A stretch of DNA of 64,000 nucleotides from Paracoccus gahaiensis (GCF_005048225.1 NZ_SUNI01000001.1:62001-126000); one strand, 5' to 3'; shown: positions 10,680 to 21,599, counted from the first letter of the stretch. Notes: generated by a model from the sequence alone, not told the origin. Numbers and translations are program-made.

Positions 10680-11050
10680 TCACCGCCCATCCCGGCGCCC
10701 CCGAATCCCGGCCAAAGCTGCCAGCAACGCCGCCAGATGGCCGATCGCCGTACCCGCAAGCGCCTGCGGAATGGTGATCCGCGCGTCCAGCAGCAGCCAC
10801 AGCCCGGCCCCCCAGATCAGTGCCGAGACTGGCAGCGCCACAAGCCAGAACCCGAGGCCCCGCCAGCGCCGCGCCAAGGCCCCGAAGACCAGCTGGAACA
10901 GCGCCAGCGCGACCAGCGGCGGAAGGATGTAGGCCAAGGGCAGGTCGATGCTGCCCAGGGGAAGGACCGCGCCGCCCGCGACCACTAAGACGCCCGCCGC
11001 CCCGCCAAGGGCGAGCAGGGCGGCCAGCAGGGCCGGGGGCAGCAGGGCGA

Positions 11051-11054
<4 letters not shown>
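10680..11054 (-). CDS. Small integral membrane protein, coupled to pccA
   Basis: 124 aa with about four hydrophobic segments (LLPPALLAALLALGGAAGVLV; LAYILPPLVALALFQLVFG; LGFWLVALPVSALIWGAGLW; ALAGTAIGHLAALLAALAG). Its ATG overlaps the pccA stop (ATGA, 11051-11054), so it is translated with pccA. I do not recognise it. Its position after the biotin-carboxylase subunit may be only transcriptional convenience, or it may relate to fatty or propionyl-CoA metabolism at the membrane; the sequence does not decide. Confidence 0.65.
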
Positions 11055-13096
<2,042 letters not shown>

Positions 13097-13121
13097 GGGC
13101 TCCCCCCCAGGACGGAACATG

Positions 13122-13155
13122 AAAAAACCGTCCGAAGCACGGGGCTTCGGACGGT
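13122..13155 (-). terminator. Terminator after the small lipoprotein gene, next to the pccA start
   Basis: On the minus strand a perfect 12-bp stem (arms 13127-13138 and 13144-13155, 5-base loop) is followed by T6. It lies 41 bases past the lipoprotein stop and 25 bases before the pccA ATG. A typical intrinsic terminator, or an attenuator for pccA. Confidence 0.75.
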
Positions 13156-13195
13156 CTGGCAGGCCGAAGGCGCGCAGGACGCGCCGGTCAGGTCG

Positions 13196-13408
13196 TCACT
13201 GGCACAGACGGAAGTCGTTGCACAGCGCACCCGCCGCGCCGCCGATGGCCGCGCCCTGGATGGCGTTTTCACCGCTGACGCTGGCGATGGTTGCACCGAC
13301 ACCGGCGCCGATGAGCGCGCGATCCGTGTCGGTCGGGTTGATGCCCTGCGTGCAGCCCGCAATGGCGGTCGTGCCGACCAGAGCGGCGATGGCGAAATAC
13401 TTGGACAT
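13196..13408 (-). CDS. Small glycine-zipper lipoprotein
   Basis: 70 aa. The N terminus MSKYFAIAALVGTTAIAGC is a lipoprotein signal with lipobox AIAGC, so Cys19 should be lipidated and the protein membrane-anchored. The mature part is rich in Gly/Ala with spaced glycines (IGAGVGATIAS; GAAIGGAAGALC), the pattern of glycine-zipper proteins that pack in or against membranes. It ends ALCNDFRLCQ, nearly the same ending as the next gene upstream, so the two are tandem paralogues. The role is unknown; envelope stability is a guess. Confidence 0.75.
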   Translation of the reverse strand: MSKYFAIAALVGTTAIAGCTQGINPTDTDRALIGAGVGATIASVSGENAIQGAAIGGAAGALCNDFRLCQ

Positions 13409-13471
13409 GATGTGAATCCCGTGGGTTGGCGGGCAGCCGCGCGATCTGCGGGCTGCCCCGGTCTTAGTGGA

Positions 13472-13714
13472 TCAGTAGCGGCGCTGGCAGACGCCGGCGT
13501 CGTCGCAGAGCGCGCCGCCGACGGCACCGATGGCCGCACCGGTGGCGATATCCTCGTCCAGCGCGCGGGCGATGACCGCACCCGCCACGGCGCCGCCGGC
13601 AGCGCGCTGCGCGTCCGGGGTGATGCCGCCGCCCTGATAGCCGGGGGCGCAGGCGGACAGACCGGCCGCGACCAGAGCCAGACCGGCAAGACGAAGAGTG
13701 AAGATCTTTTGCAT
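13472..13714 (-). CDS. Small glycine-zipper lipoprotein (paralogue)
   Basis: 80 aa. The signal ends in the lipobox LSAC (Cys22). The mature protein has glycine-zipper stretches (AAGGAVAGAVIARAL; GAAIGAVGGALC) and the ending ALCDDAGVCQRRY, which aligns with the ending of the downstream paralogue. Two conserved cysteines near the C terminus could form a disulfide in the periplasm. It lies between pccA and an acidic-tailed protein gene, all on the minus strand. The function is unknown. Confidence 0.75.
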   Translation of the reverse strand: MQKIFTLRLAGLALVAAGLSACAPGYQGGGITPDAQRAAGGAVAGAVIARALDEDIATGAAIGAVGGALCDDAGVCQRRY

Positions 13715-13841
13715 GAAATGAAGCCTGTCGTGTTGGGCCCCCTGGGGGCCGGTTGTAGGTCGATACCCGTTATCGCACAGCCGCGCCCCGCGTCAAACTG
13801 ACATGCGTGTGACTTCAAGGGGTTCAGCATCAACCTGCGCA

Positions 13842-14261
13842 TCAGCGGGCGTCATCCCCGTCATCGTCGTCGTCCCAGCCATCCGCGTCGTCCCAATCGA
13901 AGGCGGGGGGCGCGTCCTGGACGAACAGCTCGGGGAAGCCCGCCTCGGCGGCGGCCATGTCGACCTGCAGCAGCTGGTCGTAATCGGCGGGATCGAACTC
14001 GCCCACGGCCCGCACCTCGCGCCCGATCAGCCAGGACAGGCGCCCGGCATCCAGGTTGCCGCGGGGAAAGGGCTCGTCGCCGAACTTGGCGATCAGGGCG
14101 GACAGGAAGCCCGCATCGGCGCGCTTGTCGGCGGGCCGGCGGTCCTTGAACCGCTCGCGCTTGGTGATGGGCGTGGCGCCCTTCTTGCGGTTCTCGCGCC
14201 GGATGGTGAACTGGAAATCTGTGCCGGGCAGACGCCCGGGAAAGCCGCGATGCTTCAGCAT
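13842..14261 (-). CDS. Hypothetical protein with acidic C-terminal tail
   Basis: 139 aa from ATG 14261 (MLKHRGFPGRLPGTDFQFTI). The first half is basic (RRENRKKGATPITKRERFKD), the second half neutral, and the end is very acidic (DWDDADGWDDDDDGDD). There is no signal peptide. I do not recognise the family; the charge split resembles small proteins that bind nucleic acid or a basic partner, but this is only an impression. In-frame starts upstream lengthen it by 15 codons without a better ribosome site. Confidence 0.6.
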   Translation of the reverse strand: MLKHRGFPGRLPGTDFQFTIRRENRKKGATPITKRERFKDRRPADKRADAGFLSALIAKFGDEPFPRGNLDAGRLSWLIGREVRAVGEFDPADYDQLLQVDMAAAEAGFPELFVQDAPPAFDWDDADGWDDDDDGDDAR

Positions 14262-14348
14262 GGCTGGGCCCCTTTGCTGGGGCGCAGGGGGCCTGTCGCC
14301 GCGCACGGGCGGGCAGGCCGCCCGCGCGCAAGGATGTGGATACGGGTG

Positions 14349-14501
14349 TTAGCCGAACTTGCCGCTATAGACCGGTTCGGTCGTGACGGGGTTGACCACC
14401 GGGGCGGGCGCGGTGGGCACATAGACGTCGGCGGGCTGCTGACGCTGGCAGGCGGCAAAGGCCGAGACCAGCACGAAGCCCAGAACGATCTTCTTCGACA
14501 T
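14349..14501 (-). CDS. 50-residue lipoprotein
   Basis: Read directly from the sequence: MSKKIVLGFVLVSAFAAC then QRQQPADVYVPTAPAP and a C terminus ending SGKFG. It has a basic start, a hydrophobic core and the lipobox FAAC, so Cys18 should be lipidated. The mature peptide of 33 residues is proline-rich and probably unstructured. It is the third small lipoprotein between pccA and pccB. I do not recognise it. Confidence 0.6.
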   Translation of the reverse strand: MSKKIVLGFVLVSAFAACQRQQPADVYVPTAPAPVVNPVTTEPVYSGKFG

Positions 14502-14633
14502 GGATGAATGCTCCTGTGATGCGGGCGGCGGTGCGCCCGTCTGCTCGAGTTATGGACGGCTTGTTGGACAGCCGACCTGACCCGCATGATAGCCAAGCGA
14601 CCGGCCCGCAGACAGGGACCGGACAGGTCCGCC

Positions 14634-14657
14634 GCCACAGCGCCGCGCGGCTGTGGC
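14634..14657 (-). terminator. Probable terminator of pccB
   Basis: An 8-bp perfect stem GCCACAGC/GCTGTGGC with an 8-base GC-rich loop, about 50 bases after the pccB stop, without a clear U-run. Confidence 0.45.
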
Positions 14658-14706
14658 CCCGCTGCATCATTCACGACCTTGTGCATCCCGCGCCCCGCCT
14701 GCGTCA

Positions 14707-16239
14707 TCACAACGGAATGTTGTCGTGTTTTTTCCACGGGTTCGTCAGCTGCTTGCCGCGCAGCGAGGCGAAGGCCCGGGCCACCCGCTTGCGCGTGGAG
14801 CGCGGCTGGATCACCTCGTCGATGAAGCCCTTTTCCGCGGCCACGAAGGGATTGGCGAAGCGGTCCTCGTAGTCCTTGGTGCGCGCGGCGATCTTGTCGG
14901 GATCGCCCAGCTCGCTGCGATAGAGGATCTCGACCGCGCCCTTGGCACCCATCACGGCGATCTCGGCGGTGGGCCAGGCATAGTTGAAATCGCCGCGCAG
15001 ATGCTTGGACGCCATCACGTCATAGGCCCCGCCATAGGCCTTGCGGGTGATCACCGTGACCTTGGGCACCGTCGCCTCGCCATAGGCGAAGAGCAGTTTC
15101 GCGCCGTGCTTGATGACGCCGCCATATTCCTGCCCCGTGCCGGGCAGGAAGCCCGGAACGTCGACCAGCGTCAGGATCGGGATCTCGAACGCGTCGCAGA
15201 AGCGCACGAAGCGCGCCGCCTTGCGCGAGCTGTCGATGTCCAGGCAGCCCGCCAGCACCATCGGCTGGTTGGCCACGACGCCGACCGTCTGCCCCTCGAT
15301 CCGAATGAAGCCGATGATGATGTTGCCCGCGAAATCCTTCTGGATCTCGTAGAAATCGCCCTCGTCCGCGATCTTGGCGATCAGCTCGGTCATGTCGTAG
15401 GGCTGGTTCAGGTTGTCGGGGATCAGCGTGTCCAGGCTGGGCTCGATCCGCGCCGGATCGTCGAAGAAGGGCCGCACCGGCGCCTTCTCGCGGTTGTTCA
15501 GGGGCAGGAAATCGAACAGGCGGCGGATCTCGGACAGCGCCTCCACATCGTCCTGGAAGGCGCCGTCGGCGACCGAAGATTTCTTGGTATGCGTGCCGGC
15601 GCCGCCCAGCTGCTCGGCGGTGACGACCTCGTTGGTGACGGTCTTGACCACGTCGGGGCCGGTCACGAACATGTAGGAGGTGTCGCGCACCATGTAGATG
15701 AAGTCGGTCATGGCCGGCGAATAGACCGCGCCGCCCGCGCAGGGGCCCATGATGACGCTGATCTGCGGGATCACGCCCGAGGCCATGATGTTGCGCTGGA
15801 ACACGTCGGCATAGCCCGCAAGGCTGGCCACGCCCTCCTGGATGCGGGCGCCGCCCGAATCGTTGATGCCGATCACCGGGGCGCCGTTCTGCATCGCCAT
15901 GTCCATGATCTTGCAGATCTTCTGGGCATGGGTTTCGGACAGGCTGCCGCCGAAGACGGTGAAGTCCTGGCTGAAGACATAGACCATGCGCCCATTGATC
16001 GTGCCCCAGCCCGTCACCACCCCGTCGCCATAGGGACGGTCGGATTCCATCCCGAAATCCGTGCTGCGATGGGCGACGAACATGTCGAATTCCTCGAAGC
16101 TGTCCTCGTCCAGCAGCAGCTCGACCCGCTCGCGGGCGGTCAGCTTGCCGCGGGCGTGCTGGGCGTCGATGCGGCGCTGGCCGCCGCCAAGCCGGGCTTC
16201 GGCGCGGCGCCGTTCCAGTTCCTGCAGAATGTCCTTCAT
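14707..16239 (-). CDS. pccB: Propionyl-CoA carboxylase beta subunit (carboxyltransferase)
   Basis: 510 aa from ATG 16239 ([20 protein letters not shown]); the longer reading frame upstream lacks family similarity. It transfers the carboxyl group from carboxybiotin to propionyl-CoA, giving methylmalonyl-CoA. Visible motifs: [17 protein letters not shown], the oxyanion-hole region [13 protein letters not shown] near residue 130, [12 protein letters not shown] near 180, and in the second half [16 protein letters not shown] and [13 protein letters not shown]. It pairs with PccA 1.6 kb downstream. The upstream region carries TTTGCAAA-type sites like those bound by the regulator PccR in Rhodobacter. 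Confidence 0.96.
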   Translation of the reverse strand: MKDILQELERRRAEARLGGGQRRIDAQHARGKLTARERVELLLDEDSFEEFDMFVAHRSTDFGMESDRPYGDGVVTGWGTINGRMVYVFSQDFTVFGGSLSETHAQKICKIMDMAMQNGAPVIGINDSGGARIQEGVASLAGYADVFQRNIMASGVIPQISVIMGPCAGGAVYSPAMTDFIYMVRDTSYMFVTGPDVVKTVTNEVVTAEQLGGAGTHTKKSSVADGAFQDDVEALSEIRRLFDFLPLNNREKAPVRPFFDDPARIEPSLDTLIPDNLNQPYDMTELIAKIADEGDFYEIQKDFAGNIIIGFIRIEGQTVGVVANQPMVLAGCLDIDSSRKAARFVRFCDAFEIPILTLVDVPGFLPGTGQEYGGVIKHGAKLLFAYGEATVPKVTVITRKAYGGAYDVMASKHLRGDFNYAWPTAEIAVMGAKGAVEILYRSELGDPDKIAARTKDYEDRFANPFVAAEKGFIDEVIQPRSTRKRVARAFASLRGKQLTNPWKKHDNIPL

Positions 16240-16264
16240 GGCGGGCCTCCCTCGATCACAGCGC

Positions 16265-16292
16265 AGGCTAGCGGGTGGCGCGGGCCGCGCAA
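16265..16292 (-). promoter_or_regulatory. Candidate pccB promoter
   Basis: On the minus strand TTGCGC (16292-16287) and TAGCCT (16270-16265) are separated by 16 bases, about 25 bases before the pccB start. The hexamers are moderate matches. Confidence 0.35.
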
Positions 16293-16308
16293 AGGAAAAT
16301 CGGGGGAA

Positions 16309-16357
16309 TTTGCAAACAAGACAGCGGATTGGATCAGCAAACTGAAAATCTGCAAAC
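16309..16357 (-). promoter_or_regulatory. Possible PccR/ScfR binding sites upstream of pccB
   Basis: A perfect TTTGCAAA palindrome (16309-16316) and two further GCAAAC copies (16337-16342, 16352-16357) lie in an AT-rich island between divergent pccB and alr. Family knowledge (from memory): PccR, a short-chain fatty acyl-CoA regulator of Rhodobacter, recognises paired TTTGCAAA boxes at pccB. The spacing here is not the paired form, so the match is partial. Confidence 0.45.
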
Positions 16358-16412
16358 ATGGCCTCGCGCGACGGGTCTTGACGCGGCACGGCCGCAGAGG
16401 CAATCGAGGGCC

Positions 16413-17429
16413 ATGGGATTGCAGATCGACCTCGCGGCCATCCTGGCCAATCACGCCGCACTGGCCGCCCGGGCGCCCGGTTCCCGCGCCGCCGCCGTGG
16501 TCAAGGCCGATGCCTATGGCCTGGGCGCCGACCGGGTCGCCCCGGCGCTCTATAAGGCTGGGGTGCGGGACTTCTTCGTGGCCTTGGCGCGCGAGGGGCG
16601 GGCGATCCGGCCCCTGCTGCCGCCCGATGCGCGCATCAACATCCTGTCCGGCCATATGGCGGGCGAGGATCTGACCGGCCTGACCCCGGTCCTGAACAGC
16701 CCCGCGCAGTTCTTCCGCGACCGTGTCCTGCGTCCGGGCAAGCCCTTCGCCATCCAGCTGGACAGCGGCATGAACCGGCTTGGCATGGAGGCCGCCGAAT
16801 GGTCTGCCATCCGCGCCGAGGCACTGGCCGCGCGTCCCGAGTTCATCATGTCGCATCTGGCCTGCGCGGACGAACCCGACCACCCCGCCAATGCCGCGCA
16901 GCTGGCCGCCTTCCGCGCCATGACCGAGGGCTGCGACGTGCCGCGGTCGCTGGCCGCGACCGGGGGCATCCTGCTGGGGCCGGACTATCACTTCGACATG
17001 GTGCGGCCCGGGGTGGGCCTCTATGGCGGGATGCCCTTTGCCGAGGCGCGGCCCGTGGTCACGCTGTCGCTGCGCGTGATCCAGACGCGGGCGGTCGCCG
17101 CGGGCGAGATGGTGGGCTATGGCGCCACCTGGCACGCCGCGCGCGACAGCTGCATCGCGACGGTCGATGCAGGCTATGCGGACGGGATCCTGCGGGCCCT
17201 GTCCTCCAGCGGCGCCCAGCTTTACGCGGGAAAGACGGCCTGTCCCATCGTCGGTCGGGTCTCGATGGACCTGATCACCGTGGACGTGACCGATCTGGCC
17301 GAGGTTCCCGACCGGCTGGCGCTGATCTGCCCGGCCCAGCCCATCGACCGGCTGGCCGATCTGGCCGGGACCATCGGCTACGAGGTGCTGACCTCGCTTG
17401 GCCTGCGCTACGCCCGGACCTGGGTGTGA
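16413..17429 (+). CDS. alr: Alanine racemase
   Basis: 338 aa from ATG 16413 ([20 protein letters not shown]). It converts L-alanine to D-alanine for peptidoglycan and needs PLP. The PLP lysine lies in [14 protein letters not shown] near residue 34; the second catalytic Tyr is in [13 protein letters not shown] near 232; [14 protein letters not shown] follows near 285. The protein is slightly shorter than the usual 350-370 aa but both active-site regions are present. Its stop overlaps a GTG start of an MlaE-like permease, an unusual partner for alr and a sign of translational coupling to an envelope lipid transporter. Confidence 0.92.
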   Translation: MGLQIDLAAILANHAALAARAPGSRAAAVVKADAYGLGADRVAPALYKAGVRDFFVALAREGRAIRPLLPPDARINILSGHMAGEDLTGLTPVLNSPAQFFRDRVLRPGKPFAIQLDSGMNRLGMEAAEWSAIRAEALAARPEFIMSHLACADEPDHPANAAQLAAFRAMTEGCDVPRSLAATGGILLGPDYHFDMVRPGVGLYGGMPFAEARPVVTLSLRVIQTRAVAAGEMVGYGATWHAARDSCIATVDAGYADGILRALSSSGAQLYAGKTACPIVGRVSMDLITVDVTDLAEVPDRLALICPAQPIDRLADLAGTIGYEVLTSLGLRYARTWV

Positions 17430-18190
17430 CCCCCCTCCGGGCGGTCGGCCGCCCCGCGCTGAGGGTGACGCGCGGCATCGGCGCGGTCGCACTCTTTGCC
17501 GCGCGCGGCCTCGTCGGGCTGCGCCCCTTCCCGGGCCGCGCGCTGCTGCACCAGATCATCCAGATCGGCTGGCTGTCCCTGCCGGTCGTCGGGCTGACCG
17601 CGCTCTTCACCGGGGCGGCGCTGGCGCTGCAGATTCATTCCGGCGGCGCCCGGTTCCAAGCCAGCGACGTCGTGCCCGCCATCGTGGCCATCGGCATGGT
17701 GCGCGAACTGGGGCCGGTGCTGGGGGGGCTGATGGTGGCGGCGCGCGTCGCCAGCTCCATCGCCGCCGAACTGGGCACCATGCGCGTCACCGAACAGATC
17801 GACGCGCTGGTGACGCTGTCCACCGATCCGGTCCGCTGGCTGGTGACGCCGCGCCTCTGGGCCGGGATCCTGTCCATGCCGGTGCTGGTCGCGGTGGGCG
17901 ACATCATCGGGATCATGGGCGGCTGGCTGGTGGGGACCGGATCGCTCGGCTTTTCCTCGGCCACCTACATCAGCGGCAGCTGGTCCTATCTGGAGCCCTG
18001 GGACGTCACTTCGGGACTGATCAAAGGCGCGGTCTTCGGACTGGTCGTGACGCTGTCGGGCTGCTGGTTCGGGATGCGCTCGGGGCGCGGCGCGGCGGGC
18101 GTGGGACGCGCCACGACCTCGGCCGTGGTCGCGGCCGCCGTGGGGATCCTGGCCGCGAACTTCATCCTGACGGGGCTGTTCTTCGAATGA
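17426..18190 (+). CDS. MlaE-type ABC transporter permease
   Basis: 254 aa from GTG 17426, which overlaps the alr stop (GTGA). It has about five to six hydrophobic segments and the MlaE family core: LPVVGLTALFTGAALALQIH, IGMVRELGPVLGGLMVAARVASSIAAELGTMRVTEQ near residue 95, and LVGTGSLGF. The family moves phospholipids between inner and outer membrane with an ATPase (MlaF) and a substrate-binding MCE protein (MlaD). The ATPase follows at once, but no MCE gene is adjacent, so the third component must be elsewhere or absent. Confidence 0.88.
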   Translation: MTPLRAVGRPALRVTRGIGAVALFAARGLVGLRPFPGRALLHQIIQIGWLSLPVVGLTALFTGAALALQIHSGGARFQASDVVPAIVAIGMVRELGPVLGGLMVAARVASSIAAELGTMRVTEQIDALVTLSTDPVRWLVTPRLWAGILSMPVLVAVGDIIGIMGGWLVGTGSLGFSSATYISGSWSYLEPWDVTSGLIKGAVFGLVVTLSGCWFGMRSGRGAAGVGRATTSAVVAAAVGILAANFILTGLFFE

Positions 18191-18921
18191 TCGAGATCCG
18201 GGGCCTGCAGAAATCCTTCGGCGCCGCGCGCGTGTTGGACGGAGTGGACCTGACACTGGGGCAGGGCGAAAGCCTCTGCGTCATCGGGCAGTCGGGCACC
18301 GGCAAGTCGGTGCTGCTGAAATGCATCCTGGGGCTAGAGGCGCCCGAGGCGGGCCGCATCCTGTGGCAGGGCCAGCCTTTGGACCGGGCCGCGCGGGCGC
18401 GCTTCCTGGCGGGCTTCGGGATGCTGTTTCAGGGGGCGGCGCTGTTCGACAGCCTGTCGGTCTGGCAGAACGTCGCGTTCCGCCTGCGCCAGCGCATGTC
18501 CGACGACCGCGCCCGGGGCATCGCGCTGGACAAGCTGGCCCGCGTGGGCCTGGGCCCCGAGACCGCCGACCTGATGCCCGCCGAGCTGTCGGGCGGCATG
18601 GCCAAGCGGGCGGGCCTCGCCCGGGCCATCGCCGACGATCCCAAGGTGATCTTCTTCGACGAGCCGACCACCGGGCTGGACCCGATCCGCGCCCGCGCCA
18701 TCGACGCGCTGATCCGCGGCATCGTGACCGAGACGGGCGCCACGGCGCTGACCATCACCCATGACATGGCCTCGGTCGGGCTGATCGGCGACCGGGTGGC
18801 GCTGCTGCAGGGCGGGCGGATCGCCCATGACGGGCCGGTGGCCGGGATGGACGCGGCCCCCGCGCTGGCCGCTTTCCTGGGCAGATCCCCGGCGCCTCGG
18901 GCCGGTTTTGCCGCGCCGTGA
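18187..18921 (+). CDS. MlaF-type ABC transporter ATPase
   Basis: 244 aa, starting inside the permease stop (ATGA, 18187-18190). Walker A is GQSGTGKS near residue 37, the signature is ELSGGMAKR near 136 (the GGM form typical of MlaF), and Walker B is VIFFDEPTTGLDP near 155, followed by the switch His in TITHDMASVG. It should power lipid transport by the preceding permease at the inner membrane. The transcription unit seems to be alr-permease-ATPase; the next gene, phoH, follows after about 130 bases. Confidence 0.9.
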   Translation: MIEIRGLQKSFGAARVLDGVDLTLGQGESLCVIGQSGTGKSVLLKCILGLEAPEAGRILWQGQPLDRAARARFLAGFGMLFQGAALFDSLSVWQNVAFRLRQRMSDDRARGIALDKLARVGLGPETADLMPAELSGGMAKRAGLARAIADDPKVIFFDEPTTGLDPIRARAIDALIRGIVTETGATALTITHDMASVGLIGDRVALLQGGRIAHDGPVAGMDAAPALAAFLGRSPAPRAGFAAP

Positions 18922-19053
18922 TGCAACTTTTGCGCCATGGCCCGTGTTTTGCCACGTTCTGCGGCAATTCATCGCCGGATGCGGGTCGCGCGACCTTGTG
19001 CGAATCCCGCAGGCTTGCCACCTTGAGATCACACGCCTGAACAGGAGAGACAT

Positions 19054-20130
19054 TTGGGCCTGACCCCGACGCCACCCGTCACCGCACCCACGGCCGAAAC
19101 CCTTCTGGAATTTCCCGACAACCGATTGCTGATCGACCTCTGCGGGGCCAATGACCGCCATCTGGCCCGCATCGAGGAGGCGCTTGGCGTCCATATCCTG
19201 CGCCGCGGCAACCAGATCGCCGTCGTCGGCGGCCCCGAGGCGCAGTCCGAGGCCGCGACCCTGCTGCGCGGTCTGTACGCCCGGCTGGAGCAGCACCGCC
19301 CCGTCAGCCTGGCCGAGGTCGAGGCCGCCCTGCGCATGGGCGTCGAGCCCGCCGCCGAAGTGACTCCGGCCGAGCAGATGGAGATGTTCGCGCAGGGCAA
19401 TTACGAGCTGCGCACCCGCAAGAAATCGGTCGAGCCGCGCACCGAGGCGCAGAAGGCCTATGTCCGCGCGCTGTTCCAGAACGAGCTGGCCTTCGGCATC
19501 GGGCCGGCGGGCACCGGCAAGACCTATCTGGCGGTCGCCGTGGGCGTGACCATGCTGATCGGCGGCCATGTCGACAAGATCATCCTGTCCCGCCCCGCCG
19601 TCGAGGCGGGCGAGCGCTTGGGCTTCCTGCCCGGGGACATGAAGGAGAAGGTCGATCCCTACATGCAGCCGCTCTATGACGCGCTGAACGACTTCCTGCC
19701 CGGCAAGCAGATGCAGAAGCTGATGGAGGAGAAGCGCATCGAGATCGCGCCGCTGGCCTTCATGCGGGGCCGCACGCTGAGCCGCGCCTTCGTGGTGCTG
19801 GACGAGGCGCAGAACGCCAGCTCCATGCAGATGAAGATGTTCCTGACGCGCTTGGGCGAGGGGTCGCGGATGGTCATCACCGGCGACCGCACCCAGATCG
19901 ACCTGCCGCGCGGCATGCAGTCCGGCCTGATCGACGCCGAAAAGGTCCTGAAGGACGTGAAAGGCATCAGCTTCAGCTATTTCACCGCCGATGATGTCGT
20001 GCGCCATCCGCTTGTCGCGCGGATCATCAAGGCGTATGACGCCGAGGAAATCGCGGCCCATGCCCGCGGCGAAACCGAGGAGATGCGCGGGCAATATGTC
20101 CCGCGCCGGATGATGCGGAACGATGCCTGA
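19054..20130 (+). CDS. PhoH-family ATPase (YbeZ-like)
   Basis: 358 aa from a TTG start at 19054, favoured by AGGAGA 6-7 bases upstream and by the lack of a nearby in-frame ATG. It has an N-terminal KH-like region (LLIDLCGANDRHLARIEEAL), Walker A GIGPAGTGKTYLAV near residue 150, SRPAVEAGERLGFLPGD, Walker B-like FVVLDEAQNAS near 250, and TGDRTQIDLP. The family is thought to act in RNA and ribosome quality control with YbeY, which overlaps the end of this gene. A conserved phoH-ybeY-corC operon follows. Confidence 0.92.
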   Translation: MGLTPTPPVTAPTAETLLEFPDNRLLIDLCGANDRHLARIEEALGVHILRRGNQIAVVGGPEAQSEAATLLRGLYARLEQHRPVSLAEVEAALRMGVEPAAEVTPAEQMEMFAQGNYELRTRKKSVEPRTEAQKAYVRALFQNELAFGIGPAGTGKTYLAVAVGVTMLIGGHVDKIILSRPAVEAGERLGFLPGDMKEKVDPYMQPLYDALNDFLPGKQMQKLMEEKRIEIAPLAFMRGRTLSRAFVVLDEAQNASSMQMKMFLTRLGEGSRMVITGDRTQIDLPRGMQSGLIDAEKVLKDVKGISFSYFTADDVVRHPLVARIIKAYDAEEIAAHARGETEEMRGQYVPRRMMRNDA

Positions 20131-20620
20131 CGAGATCACTGCCGATTGCGTCATCGAGGATGACCGATGGGAGGCCGCCGGTCTGGACGACCTGGCGGCC
20201 AAAGCGGTCGAGGCGGCGCTGTCATGGCACCGCATCGGCGGCGAGGTGGTGGTCATGGGCTGCGACGATGCCCGCATCGCCAGCCTGAACGCCGATTTCC
20301 GGGGCAAGCCGCGCGCCACGAACGTGCTGTCCTGGCCCTCGGTCGAGCATCTGCCGCACCCGCCGGGCGAGGCGCCCGAGATCCCCGACGAGGATGAGCT
20401 GGGCGACATCGCCATCGCCTACGAGACCTGCGCCGCCGAGGCGCAGGCGCAGGGCAAGCCCTTCGACCATCACGTCCTGCATCTGCTGGTCCACGCGACC
20501 CTGCATCTGCTGGGCTATGACCACGACACCGACCCCGACGCCGAACGCATGGAAACGACGGAGCGCGCGATCCTCGCCCGTCTGGACGTGCCCGATCCCT
20601 ATGGAGAAACCGCCCGATGA
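20123..20620 (+). CDS. ybeY: Endoribonuclease YbeY
   Basis: 165 aa, overlapping phoH by 8 bases. The zinc motif H-x3-H-x5-H is seen as HATLHLLGYDH near residue 120, followed by the usual DTDPDAERME. YbeY is a metal-dependent RNase involved in 16S rRNA 3'-end maturation and 70S quality control. The region RGKPRATNVLSWP near 55 carries the conserved NVLSFP-like motif. Coupling to phoH and the CBS protein is the standard order. Confidence 0.95.
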   Translation: MPDEITADCVIEDDRWEAAGLDDLAAKAVEAALSWHRIGGEVVVMGCDDARIASLNADFRGKPRATNVLSWPSVEHLPHPPGEAPEIPDEDELGDIAIAYETCAAEAQAQGKPFDHHVLHLLVHATLHLLGYDHDTDPDAERMETTERAILARLDVPDPYGETAR

Positions 20621-21540
20621 CGTCCGACACCCGATTATCCGAGCAGCCCGCGCAGGACCTGTCCCCCGTTCCCGATCGTGACCGGGCCGACGAGGCCGAG
20701 CAGGAGCCGGCCAGTCCCCGCGGCTTCTTCGGGCGGGTGATCGACGCCCTGAAGGGCGGCGATTCCTCTGAAACCGAGGGCGACGAGGGCGAGCATCACG
20801 CCGCAGGCCGCCCCGGGTTGGTGAACCTGCGCCGGATGCGGGTCGATGACGTGGCGATCCCCAAGGTCGAGATCATCGCGGCGCCGCTGAACATCACCCT
20901 GGACGATCTGGTGACGATGTTCCGCGAGCACGGGTTCACGCGCATCCCGGTGTTCCGGGGCACGCTGGACAGTCCTCTGGGGCTGATCCACCTCAAGGAC
21001 CTGACGTTGAAGCACGGCTTCGGCGCGGGCGGCAAGTTCACCCTGCGCCCGATGCTGCGCCCGATGCTGTACGTGCCGCCCTCGATGCCCATCGGGGTGC
21101 TGCTGCAGCAGATGCAGCAGAAGCGCATCCACATGGCGCTGGTCATCGACGAATATGGCGGCGTGGACGGCCTGGTCACGATCGAGGACCTGATCGAGCA
21201 GGTCATCGGCGAGATCGAGGACGAGCATGACGAGGACGAGGGCGGGCTGTGGATCCACGAGAAGACCGGCCAATGGCTGATCCAGGCCCGCGCCGCCCTG
21301 TCGGATGTCGAGGCCGAGACCGGGCTGCGCCTGGTCGAGAACGAGGATGAGGAGGTCGACACGCTTGGCGGTCTGATCTTCATGCTGGCCGGGCGGGTGC
21401 CGCTGCGCGGCGAGGTCATCACCCATCCCTCGGGGGCGGAGTTCGAGGTGGTCGAGGCCGATCCCCGGCGGCTCAAGCGCATCCGCTTGCGGATGACGAA
21501 CGTCGCCACCCCGTCCGAGCGGTCGAGGGCCGACGCCTGA
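20617..21540 (+). CDS. CorC/HlyC-type CBS-domain protein
   Basis: 307 aa, starting in the ybeY stop (ATGA). After a charged, low-complexity N-terminal 60 residues there are two CBS repeats (DDVAIPKVEIIAAPLNITLD; VPPSMPIGVLLQQMQQKRIH with VIDEYGGVDGLVTIEDLIEQ) and a C-terminal transporter-associated CorC_HlyC domain (LSDVEAETGLRLVENED). No membrane segments are present. E. coli CorC (YbeX) is linked to Mg/Co efflux and ribosome homeostasis. The apolipoprotein N-acyltransferase gene that often follows is missing here; instead a set of hairpins ends the operon. Confidence 0.9.
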   Translation: MTSDTRLSEQPAQDLSPVPDRDRADEAEQEPASPRGFFGRVIDALKGGDSSETEGDEGEHHAAGRPGLVNLRRMRVDDVAIPKVEIIAAPLNITLDDLVTMFREHGFTRIPVFRGTLDSPLGLIHLKDLTLKHGFGAGGKFTLRPMLRPMLYVPPSMPIGVLLQQMQQKRIHMALVIDEYGGVDGLVTIEDLIEQVIGEIEDEHDEDEGGLWIHEKTGQWLIQARAALSDVEAETGLRLVENEDEEVDTLGGLIFMLAGRVPLRGEVITHPSGAEFEVVEADPRRLKRIRLRMTNVATPSERSRADA

Positions 21541-21552
21541 GGGCTGTGCCTT

Positions 21553-21599
21553 CTGCCCGAGGGGGCAGGGGGGCCGTCTGCCCCCCGCCGCCTGCGGCG
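21553..21599. terminator. Three adjacent hairpins between convergent genes
   Basis: CTGCCC-GAGG-GGGCAG (21553-21568), GGGGGGC-N5-GCCCCCC (21568-21586) and CGCCGC-CT-GCGGCG (21586-21599) follow one another between the CBS gene and the convergent hydrolase gene. Probable two-way terminator or REP-like cluster. The next bases (to 21622) contain GAGGATATTT, which I recall as part of intergenic repeats in this group. Confidence 0.5.

Noticed and set aside
18921..19053. Possible heat-shock promoter before phoH
   Set aside because: CTTGAGA is present but no CCATNT-type -10 follows at the right spacing.
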